NCBI GenBank assembly: GCA_047974615.1
Contig: JBKECM010000010.1
Span: 1 to 26,176, forward strand
Length of the DNA stretch: 26,176 nucleotides
Source of the DNA: JBKEBX01 sp047974615
GTDB taxonomy: Bacteria > Bacillota > Clostridia > Lachnospirales > CAMZNU01
Direction of reading: 5' to 3'
Of the stretch, positions 1 through 6,428 are shown in pieces. Numbering within the stretch: position 1 is the stretch's first letter; the number at the start of each line of letters is the position of its first letter. The position numbers were made by a program, and so were the translations under genes. Under the pieces are notes generated by a model. It ran no database searches and was not told the DNA's origin. It saw only the letters and a list, made by a program, of their open reading frames with translations.

Positions 1-30
1 TATAACATAGATATGTTAAAAAAATGTTAA

Positions 31-66
31 AAACTCCGTAGTTTTTAAAAATTACGGAGTTTTTTT
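31..66. terminator. Bidirectional hairpin terminator
   Basis: A perfect 10-bp stem (AAACTCCGTA / TACGGAGTTT) with a 12-nt loop is followed by a T run on the plus strand and preceded by an A-rich stretch, so it can terminate in either direction. The gene it serves lies outside the window on the left, or it is the end of the minus-strand transcript from the genes at 168-975. Confidence 0.75.
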
Positions 67-209
67 AGTGAAAAATATAAAATGTAGCTATATTAATAAA
101 TCTATCAAATAATTACTTTGAGTACAATAATTAATTTTTATTTCAATATTCTTTTTCATATATCCCCCTAGTTAAATTCTTTTTCAAATCTAATATATTT
201 ATCATCAAT

Positions 210-403
210 GAGGGTGCTGACAAAGGATAGAAAAAAATATTACTGCACAAAAATTACGCTCGACTTAATGATTTGCTTTGCAAATCATCTTGCATGTCGC
301 ATATAATTAGCACTCGTTCCTCGCTGATTTTATGCTATCTCACTATTTTTGTGCCATTAGCATTAGTAATATTTTTTTCTTCTTTGACTTTTTCAGCACC
401 CTC
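210..403 (-). mobile_element. MITE, 194 bp, with 9-bp target duplication
   Basis: The element starts GAGGGTGCTGA at 210 and ends with its complement TCAGCACCCTC at 403. It is flanked by the perfect direct repeat ATCATCAAT (201-209 and 404-412). The two ends form imperfect terminal inverted repeats of about 50 bp that also share AAAAAAATATTACT and GCACAAAAAT. A small hairpin (268-288, ATGATTTGC-TTT-GCAAATCAT) sits near the centre. No transposase is encoded. The terminal 87 bp (317-403) is identical, in reverse complement, to 25976-26062 at the other end of the window. It sits in the 3' end of the small gene at 335-532 and supplies that gene's present C-terminus and stop codon. The ends resemble those of the IS1182-type element at 2148-3825, so trans-mobilisation by such a transposase is a reasonable inference. 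Confidence 0.85.
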
Positions 404-532
404 ATCATCAATAAATACATCAATGTGCTTTTCATCAAAAAACTGATACCCATATCCTATACCAAAATTAGATTGATTATCTTCTGTCGGTCTTTCATTT
501 TCATCTGTTGACGTGATTATTTCACCGTCCAT
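335..532 (-). CDS. Small hypothetical protein, C-terminus replaced by MITE
   Basis: This is a 65-residue acidic reading frame with no recognised family and no signal peptide or membrane segment. About the first 43 codons (to HIDVFIDD) are native. The rest, beginning EGAEKVKEEK, is translated from the MITE at 210-403, whose own sequence provides the stop. Removing the MITE and one copy of its 9-bp target repeat restores a frame that continues KYIRFEKEFN and stops at 168-170, so the original protein was about ten residues longer past the insertion point. The ATG overlaps the last 16 bases of the upstream gene (517-975) in another frame. It is therefore either a translationally coupled partner or the frameshifted tail of that gene. 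The function is unknown. Confidence 0.5.
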   Translation of the reverse strand: MDGEIITSTDENERPTEDNQSNFGIGYGYQFFDEKHIDVFIDDEGAEKVKEEKNITNANGTKIVR

Positions 533-975
533 AAAACCACATCTTCAATATTTTCTTGTAAAACTACTTCTTTTTCTTTAATCAAATTTTCAATATTTGC
601 TAAATCAATTTTGCCCTCGACTGCTTTATAAAAAAATGGATCTTTACGAATATAATCACTTCCATTTATTGTAAACTCTTTTAACTCCTTATTATTTCCA
701 CCAAAAATATTAACATTGTACGCCCAACCTAGATAACCTATTGATAATTTGTCAGGTGTAACTTTGACATCATTAAAATTTTTTATAATATGATTAATAT
801 CCTCTTCACTAGCAAAATAATGATATAAACCTGTGCTACCATCTCGTATTTGTATATATGAAACATCATCAGCATTTATATTAGTCATGTTTTTTGGAGT
901 TTTAAACCAAATAACACATACTATAACTATAAAAATAAATGTTAAAAAAACATATAAAAATTTCTTTTTTTTCAT
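517..975 (-). CDS. Membrane-anchored small protein, DUF5301-like
   Basis: This 152-residue protein starts MKKKKFLYVF and has one hydrophobic segment at about residues 5-24, so it is probably anchored in the membrane with the rest outside. The soluble part contains a pattern typical of small Firmicute DUF5301-like proteins: VSYIQIRDGSTG near the start, a central GYLGWAYNVNIFGG strand region, TINGSDYIRKDPFFYKAV, and KIDLANIENLIKEK near the end. That assignment is from memory of the family and is uncertain. There is no lipobox cysteine. A good promoter lies upstream at 1022-1051, while the ribosome binding site is weak. The short gene at 335-532 overlaps its end by 16 bases, and a frameshift joining the two cannot be excluded. 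Confidence 0.6.
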   Translation of the reverse strand: MKKKKFLYVFLTFIFIVIVCVIWFKTPKNMTNINADDVSYIQIRDGSTGLYHYFASEEDINHIIKNFNDVKVTPDKLSIGYLGWAYNVNIFGGNNKELKEFTINGSDYIRKDPFFYKAVEGKIDLANIENLIKEKEVVLQENIEDVVLWTVK

Positions 976-1021
976 TTGTTACCCACTGTTAAATATTACT
1001 TTTCACATAATTATTTACATC

Positions 1022-1051
1022 AGTATATCATACTACCACCTTTAATTTCAA
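1022..1051 (-). promoter_or_regulatory. Sigma-A promoter for the 517-975 gene
   Basis: On the minus strand TTGAAA (1046-1051) is separated by 18 bases from TATACT (1022-1027), and the ATG at 975 follows about 45 bases later. The sequence just upstream (GATATGATAAAATTAC) and the spacer are closely similar to the promoter at 7085-7113. Confidence 0.65.
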
Positions 1052-1247
1052 GTAATTTTATCATATCAGAAATTCCCAATATTTTTTAATGTTTCTTATA
1101 ATTTTCAAAAATTTCAATATTTACTTGTTTTTCAGCGTTTTATTATTTTTCTCACGCAGTTTTAGGATATTAAAAATATTGAAAATTTAATTTACGTTTT
1201 ACGCTATAAAAATACACCTATTTTTCCCCTTAGCCCTCGCACTCATT

Positions 1248-1387
1248 TTAAATCATTCTTTCTATTTTATCATTAATTGTTTCCGTAGATTTTTCACTAA
1301 AATGAACATTTACAACATAAGTAGTTACACCTATTTTTTTGTAAATGTTGGTCTTATTTCTTGTTCTTCTTTATTTAAAACTTTCAA
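1248..1387 (-). pseudogene. TnpW-like transposon protein remnant, frameshifted
   Basis: The minus strand encodes NKEEQEIRPTFTKK and then, after a one-base shift, IGVTTYVVNVHFSEKS followed by TETINDKIERMI and a stop at 1248. The VHFSE-S-ET-DKI signature matches the TnpW family of small proteins carried by Tn4451-type transposons. The frame breaks in a run of seven A (1334-1340), where eight would keep it open. The codon after MI is TAA, and in-frame NECEG follows, so a second lesion is possible. The only start available is a TTG at 1387, which overlaps the end of the gene at 1371-1748. It is probably inactive. The family call rests on the short motif only. Confidence 0.5.
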
Positions 1388-1748
1388 TTTCTTCAGCAAG
1401 ACGCATTATAGTTGGAGCGATTTTCTCACGTCTTTTGTTAGTTATTTTTAAATAAATCGGATAAGATAACGCAATTAAGACTAAACCTATAACACCAATA
1501 ATTACACCTATTGTAAAATAGCTAATCCAAACCATTGTACAAACCATTCCTATACCTAAAGCTAAAGTTCCGATTATTCCTAAAAATAAACTCCATATTG
1601 TTGCCGATTTTGTAGCACTTTTATCTAGTCTTTTTAGTTCCTCAACTTTTGTTTCTTTAGTAGTTTTTTTGCGGTACTTATCTTTAATTTTAATAATCTC
1701 TTTTTGTTCTTTAGCTGAATAATTGTAATTAAATTTTTCTTCACTCAT
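1371..1748 (-). CDS. Conserved two-TM membrane protein, function unknown
   Basis: This is a 125-residue protein with a highly charged N-terminal half (about 1-48, rich in E and K, likely helical and cytosolic), two membrane segments at about 51-73 and 77-99, and a short basic then acidic C-terminal tail. The layout and the GMVCTMVW and YPIYLKITNKRREKIAP patterns recall a small membrane-protein family common in Clostridia, sometimes annotated without good reason as a dihydropteridine reductase. I see no enzyme motif. A strong AGGAGG site lies eight bases before the ATG. The gene is complete and overlaps the TnpW-like remnant at its 3' end. Confidence 0.7.
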   Translation of the reverse strand: MSEEKFNYNYSAKEQKEIIKIKDKYRKKTTKETKVEELKRLDKSATKSATIWSLFLGIIGTLALGIGMVCTMVWISYFTIGVIIGVIGLVLIALSYPIYLKITNKRREKIAPTIMRLAEEIESFK

Positions 1749-1800
1749 TTTAATTGCCTCCTATTGAATATTTATCTTGAGGTTATTATATCCTTTACTT

Positions 1801-1860
1801 GTTAAAGTTTTATTAGAATTATGTTAAAGTTTTGTTAGAATTATGTTAAAGTTTTGTTAA
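1801..1860. repeat. 22-bp tandem repeat, about 2.7 copies
   Basis: The unit GTTAAAGTTTTRTTAGAATT plus AT repeats at 1801, 1823 and 1845 with one base difference between the first two copies. It lies upstream of the membrane-protein gene at 1371-1748, in non-coding DNA. It may be simple slippage expansion. Confidence 0.8.
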
Positions 1861-2018
1861 AATAAATTATTTTCAAACATTTAAATAAATTAATATAATA
1901 ATAATTAATTGTTATTGATTTCTTAATATTGTAGTGGTACAACTTATTTATGTGAAAACTATTAAAACCTAGCAAACACATGGGTTTTCAACATTGTTGA
2001 CACTCCCAAACGATAGCT

Positions 2019-2060
2019 TTGCACTCTCAAACGATAACAACCTATCATTTGAGAGTGCAA
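2019..2060. repeat. Long stem-loop, 18-bp arms
   Basis: The arms TTGCACTCTCAAACGATA and TATCATTTGAGAGTGCAA pair with one mismatch around a 6-nt loop. A third partial copy of the arm (CTCCCAAACGATAGC) lies just before it at about 2003-2017, so alternative pairings are possible. The arms share the CTCAAA/TTTGAG core with the stem-loops at 5294-5337 and 5438-5475. Confidence 0.7.
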
Positions 2061-2093
2061 TACTTAAAAACCGCTTATTTTCAAAAAAACAAT

Positions 2094-2137
2094 AAAAAAA
2101 GAGGGGTTGAAAATTCTCACTAGAACTCTCAAACCCC
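2094..2137 (-). terminator. Terminator-like hairpin with conserved loop
   Basis: Read on the minus strand, GGGGTTTGA pairs with TCAACCCC and is followed by a run of seven T. The loop holds GAGTTCTAGTGAGAAT. The hairpin at 5521-5564 has different stem bases but the same GAGTTCTAGTG loop core. Confidence 0.65.
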
Positions 2138-2162
2138 ATATATACAAGGGCACTGAAAAAGT

Positions 2163-2192
2163 CCATCATGTGAAAACTGTGATGGTTTTTTT
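2163..2192 (+). terminator. Hairpin inside IS1182 left end
   Basis: CCATCA pairs with TGATGG (2180-2185), followed by seven T. It would stop outside transcription from entering the transposase gene, a common insertion-sequence feature. Confidence 0.5.
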
Positions 2193-2205
2193 GTTATAAA
2201 AATGG

Positions 2206-2211
2206 TATAAT
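2206..2211 (+). promoter_or_regulatory. Transposase promoter -10 box
   Basis: A perfect TATAAT lies 32 bases before the transposase ATG at 2244. No good -35 is visible 17 bases upstream. Confidence 0.4.
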
Positions 2212-2243
2212 TAAGGTAATGAAGAAATGAAAAGAGGTTAAAT

Positions 2244-3703
2244 ATGCTTAGAGAAAATGGTCAAATAAAAATATCAGAATACCGTAGTTTATATGACATA
2301 ATTGTGCCTGAAAACCATTTTCTGAGAAAGGTTAAAGAGAATATAGATTTCAGTTTTGTGAATCCAATGTTAAAAAAACAGTATTGCGAAACATTTGGAC
2401 GACCAGCAAAAGAACCTGAAATGATGTTTAAGCTGATGTTTTTGAAAAAGCTAAATGATATATCTGATGAGAGGTTGATTTCTCAAGCTAGTACAGATAT
2501 GGCAATTAAATATTTTCTTGACTTAGACCCTGAGGATAAAATAATTGACCCAAGCTTGATGACAAATTTCGCAAAACCCGATTAACGGAAGATATATTGG
2601 AAGAAATGTTAAAAGAGACGATTCGTCAAGCGATAGAAAAAGGACTTATAAAATCGACATCGATTATTGTAGATTCAACACACACAAATGCAGCTGCACG
2701 ACCAAAAACAGTAACACAGGTTTTGCGTGATTTGAGCAAAGAATTGCGAAAAGAAATATATCGAGAAATGTATGACCTTTCTGAAAAGTTTCCAGATAAG
2801 CCAAACCAAAGTGCTAGCTTGACAGAGGAAATAGACTATACAAAAAACTTACTAGAAAGTATAGGCGATGAGGTTATAGAAAGCAAGAATGCTAGACTTA
2901 TTGAGACATACACTAGAATTAAAGAGTTACTTGATAGCGATAAAATTAGAGAAATACGTTCTAAAGTAGACGAAGATGCACGATTTGGACACAAAAGTCC
3001 AACTAGCACATTCTATGGATATAAAAATCATCTTGCGATGACAGAGGAACGCTTAATAACTGGGATAAAGGTTACAAGTGGAGAGTCAAGCGATGGCAAA
3101 CATACAATAGATTTAATAGAACAATCAAAGTCTAATGGCATTGAAGTAAAAGAAGTTATTGGTGATTCAGCATATTGTAGCCGAACTAATTTAGATTACT
3201 GCAAAGAAAATGATATAACGCTTATAGCAAAAACGAATATAATAGTTGCCAATTCCTATGAAATGAAAGATGATGGCTTTGAATATAATAAAGATGCAAA
3301 AACTATGCAATGTCCAGCAGCAGAACTTGCTCTTAGCATAAAAGAAAAAGCATTAGAAAATGGAAATACAAGTGTAGATGCACATTTTAGTAAACATAAA
3401 TGCAAGAAATGTCCTTTAGTCGAAAAATGTAAAGTCGGAATTTCTAAGTCTAAAAACTATCATTTTACTCTGGCTTGCAAGGAAGTACAGGAACGAATGA
3501 ATTTTGAAAAGTCAGACTACTTCCGTCAAAAAGAAAATACTCGCTACAAAATTGAACAAAAAAATGGTGAACTTAAACAACCCCACGGTCTTGCAAGAGC
3601 CGATGCTATGGGGTTGGTTTCTATGCAGTTACAAACATATTTTACAGCATTTGTAGTTAATATAAAACGAATTGTTAAATTGACAGTATCTTTACCATCA
3701 TAA
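2244..3703 (+). pseudogene. IS1182-family transposase, frameshifted
   Basis: The first frame (2244-2585, 113 residues) begins MLRENGQIKISEYRSLYD and contains the IS1182 N-terminal domain (FGRPAKEPEMMFKLMFLKKL). Near 2562-2570 the frame shifts: ACAAATTTCGC reads NFAKPD-stop, but one more A would give TKFRKTRLTEDILEEM and join it to the second frame ending at 3703. The joined protein would be about 486 residues, normal for the family. The catalytic acids are visible: D in IIVDSTHTNAAA, D in VIGDSAYC, and E in KIEQKNGELKQPHG. A zinc-binding cysteine cluster (CKKCPLVEKC) lies near the C-terminus. Family members are normally translated from one frame, so I read this as a disabling mutation. The ATG has an AGAGG site just upstream. 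Confidence 0.85.
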
Positions 3704-3782
3704 AATAGATATATTTTTGTTCCACAAATTAAAAAATAACATTTTCGTATAAAATCAAAAAAGTTCGCAAAAAATAGATGCA

Positions 3783-3817
3783 AAAATCCCTGTTGAAAAT
3801 TTTTAACAGAGATTTTT
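3783..3817 (+). terminator. Terminator at IS1182 right end
   Basis: AAAAATCCCTGTT pairs with AACAGAGATTTTT with one mismatch around a 10-nt AT loop. It can act on both strands and probably ends the transposase transcript. Confidence 0.6.
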
Positions 3818-3830
3818 CAGTGCCCCTGTA

Positions 3831-4180
3831 ATTAACCTATATTCATTAGTTTGCATTTCTTCAAGTGTTACAAATTTTAAGTCAATATCTATTTCCTTTT
3901 TGATTTCCATAGAAAATTCCTTTTTAGGAATTTGCAATAAAAGTGATAAATTCTCACCCTTACTTCTAAGGGAATGTATTACGTTTGGATTAATTATAAC
4001 TAAATTACCTTCTTGCAATAATAATTCTGTTTTTTCATATTGTATTTCTATTATTCCATCTAAAACAAATAAAATTTCAAAATCATCATGTAAATGCTTA
4101 TCAGCAAAATCTACACTGTGTAAAAATAATTTAAATAATAGCTCATTGTTATATTGAATATCTTCATACTCAAAATTCAT
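3831..4180 (-). pseudogene. AraC-family regulator, N-terminal fragment cut by IS1182
   Basis: The surviving 117 codons start at the ATG at 4180, seven bases after a GGAGGG site. They form an AraC-type ligand-binding cupin: residues 25-75 carry HLHDDFEILFVLDG and the following EGNLVIINPNVIHSL, typical of sugar-responsive regulators. The DNA-binding C-terminal half (two helix-turn-helix motifs) is missing. At 3830 the frame enters the IS1182 end, adds a few residues (TGALKNLC) and stops at 3803. The lost half is not found beyond the left end of the insertion. The product cannot bind DNA in the usual way. An intact protein would probably have controlled a nearby carbohydrate gene, but none remains next to it. 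Confidence 0.8.
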
Positions 4181-4250
4181 CAAATAGCCCTCCAAATAAT
4201 AATTATCAAAAAAGTTATAAATACAGAAGTTTCTGAAATAAGCTCACTTT

Positions 4251-4278
4251 AATAATTTTTGCTAAGGCAAAAATTATT
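4251..4278. repeat. Perfect 12-bp AT-rich stem-loop
   Basis: AATAATTTTTGC pairs perfectly with GCAAAAATTATT around a 4-nt loop, about 70 bases upstream of the AraC fragment. No T run follows. It loosely resembles the central hairpin of the MITE at 210-403 and its ACTTAAT and GGCACAA surroundings, so it may be the core of a decayed relative. Confidence 0.4.
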
Positions 4279-4462
4279 TTCGGCACAAGTAGAATAAACT
4301 TTGTAGCTCAACTTAGTTTGATAATACTAGTGTATTTATTACTTTTGTAAAAGTTTATTTGCTTTTTCTATACTCTAATACAATATTTTCAATATAAATT
4401 AAACGTCTTTAATATCATCACATACTGTAATTTTCATAACCCACCTTGTTAACTACTGTTTT

Positions 4463-4768
4463 TTAATTAATTCCTTCATATATTACAATACTATTTAAAT
4501 CTACTTCTTTTCTTAAAATCTCATCAGACGATTCATAGTGTACGATATCAACAAAAAAAGGATATGGGGCATTTTCTTCCAAAAGTTCATAAAGTTTATA
4601 TAATAATGACTTATTTATATTAGTCCCATAAACAACTATATCAATATCTGAATTTTCTCTATATGTACATTTTGCTCTCGAGCCAAATATAGAAACCTTT
4701 TCGATATCATCAATCTTCTGTACTTGTTTTATGATATAATTTACATCACTCTCTTTAAGGCCATACAT
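4463..4768 (-). CDS. MNT nucleotidyltransferase, MntA-type antitoxin
   Basis: This 101-residue minimal nucleotidyltransferase of the MNT/DNA polymerase beta superfamily has the GSX10DXD signature intact (G29-S30, D41, D43) and a third acid, D74, in FFVDIV. In the best studied HEPN-MNT pairs the MntA protein neutralises the HEPN toxin by adding AMP to it at a tyrosine next to the HEPN active site. All residues expected for that activity are present. The ATG follows the toxin-like gene's TAA by one base (TAATATG), so the two are translationally coupled. It is intact in a region full of broken genes, which fits selection for a toxin-antitoxin pair. It could also be a housekeeping HI0073-type enzyme, as activity cannot be judged from sequence. 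Confidence 0.85.
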   Translation of the reverse strand: MYGLKESDVNYIIKQVQKIDDIEKVSIFGSRAKCTYRENSDIDIVVYGTNINKSLLYKLYELLEENAPYPFFVDIVHYESSDEILRKEVDLNSIVIYEGIN

Positions 4769-4769
4769 A

Positions 4770-5201
4770 TTAATTACCTCTTAGTCGCTTTACAACATAA
4801 TCCATAGCCGGGGAATACCTTTCAATAATGTCACTTATATATGTTTCTAGTTCGCTTTCATTCCAGTATTCATGTGATGATTTATTTCTATTGTCAATTG
4901 CTTCAACTAAAATATATCCTATATTTTTATCCTCAATCAAATTACTTTTCAAAGCAAATCTAATGGTTTCTTTACTATAATTAATTTGGATTGATTTATC
5001 TTGTTCTAAAATATAATCTTGAATAGTCTTCCAAAGTAACTCAATAGCTATTTCATGACACTGTATAACAGACTCTTCAAGTGCGCTTTTATAAATTTCA
5101 ATTTCATTGTTTTCTAGTAAGCCAATTCTATTTTGTAAATTTTCTAAAGCCTTCTTAAGTTTTGTAAATCTAAGTTCAAATTTCGAGAATTTTTTATCCA
5201 T
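4770..5201 (-). CDS. HEPN-domain protein, HepT-type (HI0074 family) toxin
   Basis: This 143-residue, all-helical protein of the nucleotidyltransferase substrate-binding (HI0074) HEPN family carries the Rx4HxY motif as R105, H110 and Y112 in RNKSSHEY. In HepT toxins the arginine and histidine form an RNase site, and the tyrosine is the residue AMPylated by the partner MNT enzyme. The order toxin then antitoxin, with the downstream MNT gene one base away, is the usual order of these modules. A plausible promoter (5233-5261) lies 32 bases before the ATG, and an AGGAG-like site precedes the start. The family match and motif are seen directly. Toxicity is inferred. Confidence 0.85.
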   Translation of the reverse strand: MDKKFSKFELRFTKLKKALENLQNRIGLLENNEIEIYKSALEESVIQCHEIAIELLWKTIQDYILEQDKSIQINYSKETIRFALKSNLIEDKNIGYILVEAIDNRNKSSHEYWNESELETYISDIIERYSPAMDYVVKRLRGN

Positions 5202-5232
5202 ATCAACGCTCCTATCCTTTTAATTACTGTTA

Positions 5233-5261
5233 ATTATACCATAATGCCCTTACTTTATCCA
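5233..5261 (-). promoter_or_regulatory. Promoter of the HEPN-MNT pair
   Basis: On the minus strand TGGATA (5256-5261, 4 of 6 matches to TTGACA) is followed after 17 bases by a perfect TATAAT (5233-5238), 32 bases before the HEPN start codon. Confidence 0.6.
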
Positions 5262-5293
5262 TAAATTATTGGTTTTCAAACTCAAATTTTTCC

Positions 5294-5337
5294 TTGCAAT
5301 CTCAAATTATTCTCATACCCTTAATTTGAGATTGCAA
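5294..5337. repeat. Perfect 16-bp stem-loop, CTCAAA family
   Basis: TTGCAATCTCAAATTA pairs perfectly with TAATTTGAGATTGCAA around a 12-nt loop. A near copy follows at 5438-5475 and a relative lies at 2019-2060. There is no T run, so it is not a typical terminator. Confidence 0.75.
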
Positions 5338-5437
5338 CTTAACTAAGCCTCAAACTTCATCTTTTTGTTGCAAATACAATACTTTTTTTCACACTTCACC
5401 ATAAATTAAGCAATTTCCATTCTCAAACGTTTCCTCC

Positions 5438-5475
5438 CAATCTCAAATTATTCCCATACCTTTAATTTGAGATTG
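5438..5475. repeat. Perfect 13-bp stem-loop, second copy
   Basis: CAATCTCAAATTA pairs with TAATTTGAGATTG. The loop (TTCCCATACCTT) is nearly that of the hairpin at 5294-5337 (TTCTCATACCCT). A partial third arm (TCTCAAACG) lies just upstream at about 5421-5429, mirroring the layout at 2003-2060. Confidence 0.75.
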
Positions 5476-5520
5476 CACTTTAAACACAAAATCTAACTTA
5501 ACCTATTTCATCAAACCAAC

Positions 5521-5564
5521 AAAAAAGCCTTTCAGAAATTCCACTAGAACTCCCTAAAGGCTTT
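5521..5564 (-). terminator. Terminator-like hairpin with conserved loop
   Basis: On the minus strand AAAGCCTTTAG pairs with CTGAAAGGCTTT and is followed by six T. The loop contains GGGAGTTCTAGTGGAAT, matching the loop of the hairpin at 2094-2137 although the stem bases differ. Confidence 0.65.
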
Positions 5565-5713
5565 AATTCAAGGCTTTTCACCCTATTCCCTAATATCCCC
5601 TTTGTATCAAACAAAGGTTACTCATTTCCATTAATATACCCTTATTCATACAAGGAGGTACTGGGTGCAAAAAGGGGTGCATTTTCGTGTACGATTTTTT
5701 TACATTTTATTAA
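5565..5713. other. Non-coding stretch with small hairpin
   Basis: It holds a 7-bp hairpin (CCTTTGT / ACAAAGG, 5599-5617) and a direct repeat of GGTGCA around 5664-5681. The minus strand is open from the end of the hydrolase remnant as KIVHENAPLFAPSTSLYE-stop, which has no start of its own and is probably chance or the tail of a lost gene. Confidence 0.35.
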
Positions 5714-6021
5714 GTTTTACATATTCTTTTCAAAAAACTCTTGCATCTTATTGAATGGAATTATATCTACCTTGTCATATAAATCTGTATGTGATGCTTC
5801 TGGAATAATCATCAATTCTTTATTATCGCCTGTAAGCTTTTCAAAAGCATCTTTTCCAAAATAACAAGAATGTGCTTTTCACCATGAACAACTAAAACTA
5901 CACTTCTTATTTCATCACTAAACTTTAGTAATTCTGTATTAGCAAATGACATAGCACCATTTGAGTTAAGTGAACGCTCATGGTATCCACGCTCAGTTTT
6001 ATAATAGTCATAATAATGCAT
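5714..6021 (-). pseudogene. Alpha/beta hydrolase, C-terminal remnant with frameshift
   Basis: The fragment starts within HYYDYYKTERGYHERSLNSN and runs through SDEIRSVVLVVHGEK, the strand before the acid residue of an alpha/beta hydrolase. There the frame shifts in GGTGAAAAGCAC. One extra A restores AHSCYFGKDAFEKLTGDNKE followed by LMIIPEASHTDLYD and an end at about 5714. The late histidine in EASHTDLYD is the expected catalytic histidine, in the style of YcjY/dienelactone-type hydrolases. The nucleophile half of the protein (about 200 residues) is absent. Upstream sequence is replaced by the hairpin at 6040-6080. It is non-functional. Confidence 0.75.
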
Positions 6022-6039
6022 GATTCGGTGTCAAAAATC

Positions 6040-6080
6040 AAAATAACTATCAATAATATATGCATTGATAGTTATTTTTT
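6040..6080 (+). terminator. Strong hairpin terminator
   Basis: AAAATAACTATCAAT pairs perfectly with ATTGATAGTTATTTT (15 bp) around a 9-nt loop and is followed by T. It lies between the hydrolase remnant and the XRE gene. With no plus-strand gene before it, it may be a relic or may act on the minus strand at the end of the XRE operon. Confidence 0.65.
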
Positions 6081-6226
6081 GTGATATAGGTATGTATAAA
6101 TGATAAACTAATAGGAGTATTGAATTTCAGAAAGCACTTTGTATTTTTAAGGACTTAGATAACTACGCCAAAATCAGATATTGTCATAAAAATTATTGCA
6201 TAATTTTAAATAAAGCTATTTATTTT

Positions 6227-6427
6227 TTAGTTAAATATAAATAATTCTTCTATTGAAATTTTTAATTCTCTAGATATATCAATTGCAAGTTTTAATGACG
6301 GATTATATTTTCCAGCTTCTAATCTCATGATTGTCTCTCGCCTAACACCAACTTTTTCTGCAAGTTGCTCTTGTGTAAGATTATTTAATTGCCTATATTG
6401 TTTTATGTTGCATACAAATTCGCACAT
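6227..6427 (-). CDS. XRE-family HTH transcriptional regulator
   Basis: This 66-residue protein is a single helix-turn-helix (Cro/CI type) domain: IKQYRQLNNLTQEQLAEKVG, then RRETIMRLEAGKYNPSLKLA, then IDISRELKISIEELF. This length is typical of the YozG-like stand-alone regulators. I chose the ATG at 6427 (MCEFVCN), which follows a GAGGAAT site and comes four bases after the upstream gene's stop. An upstream in-frame start would lie inside that gene. It is cotranscribed with the membrane protein at 6429-6842, and such pairs are frequent in Clostridia. The dyad over the shared promoter (6859-6899) is a likely binding site, implying self-regulation. Confidence 0.85.
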   Translation of the reverse strand: MCEFVCNIKQYRQLNNLTQEQLAEKVGVRRETIMRLEAGKYNPSLKLAIDISRELKISIEELFIFN

Positions 6428-6428
6428 T

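Larger units (their letters stand above)
1861..2142. other. Non-coding region with hairpins, left of IS1182
   Basis: No supported gene lies here, and reading frames crossing it run through the hairpins. It holds the stem-loop at 2019-2060 and the terminator-like hairpin at 2094-2137, and it ends at the IS1182-family element. It shares its layout with 5281-5564. Confidence 0.6.
2148..3825 (+). mobile_element. IS1182-family insertion sequence (inactive)
   Basis: The ends carry inverted repeats GGGCACTGAAAAA (from 2148) and its complement (to 3825). Similarity continues outward, so TACA(A/G)GGGCACTGAAAAA spans 2143-2160 and 3813-3830. Inside are a left hairpin with a T run (2163-2192), a promoter -10 (2206-2211), a frameshifted transposase (2244-3703) and a right terminator hairpin (3783-3817). 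The right end interrupts an AraC-type gene (3831-4180). No target duplication is evident, and the missing part of that gene is not on the left, so DNA was lost next to the element. The left end lies about ten bases from the hairpin at 2094-2137. Confidence 0.85.

Noticed and set aside
1969..2169. Minus-strand reading frame across the hairpins next to IS1182
   Set aside because: It runs through two stem-loops and the insertion-sequence end, has no ribosome binding site and no recognisable protein pattern.
2244..3703. Programmed frameshifting in the IS1182 transposase
   Set aside because: IS1182 transposases are normally one frame, and the break (ACAAATTTCGC) lacks a typical A6-7 slippery site. 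A one-base deletion explains it better.
5281..5480. CRISPR array from the repeated CTCAAA hairpins
   Set aside because: There are only two close copies about 140 bases apart, with no regular spacing, no unit repeat length and no cas genes.
5640..5720. Attachment site or integrase tail near the GGTGCA repeats
   Set aside because: The stretch KIVHENAPLFAP is open on the minus strand but too short and unmatched to support an integrase call, and no duplicated core site was found.
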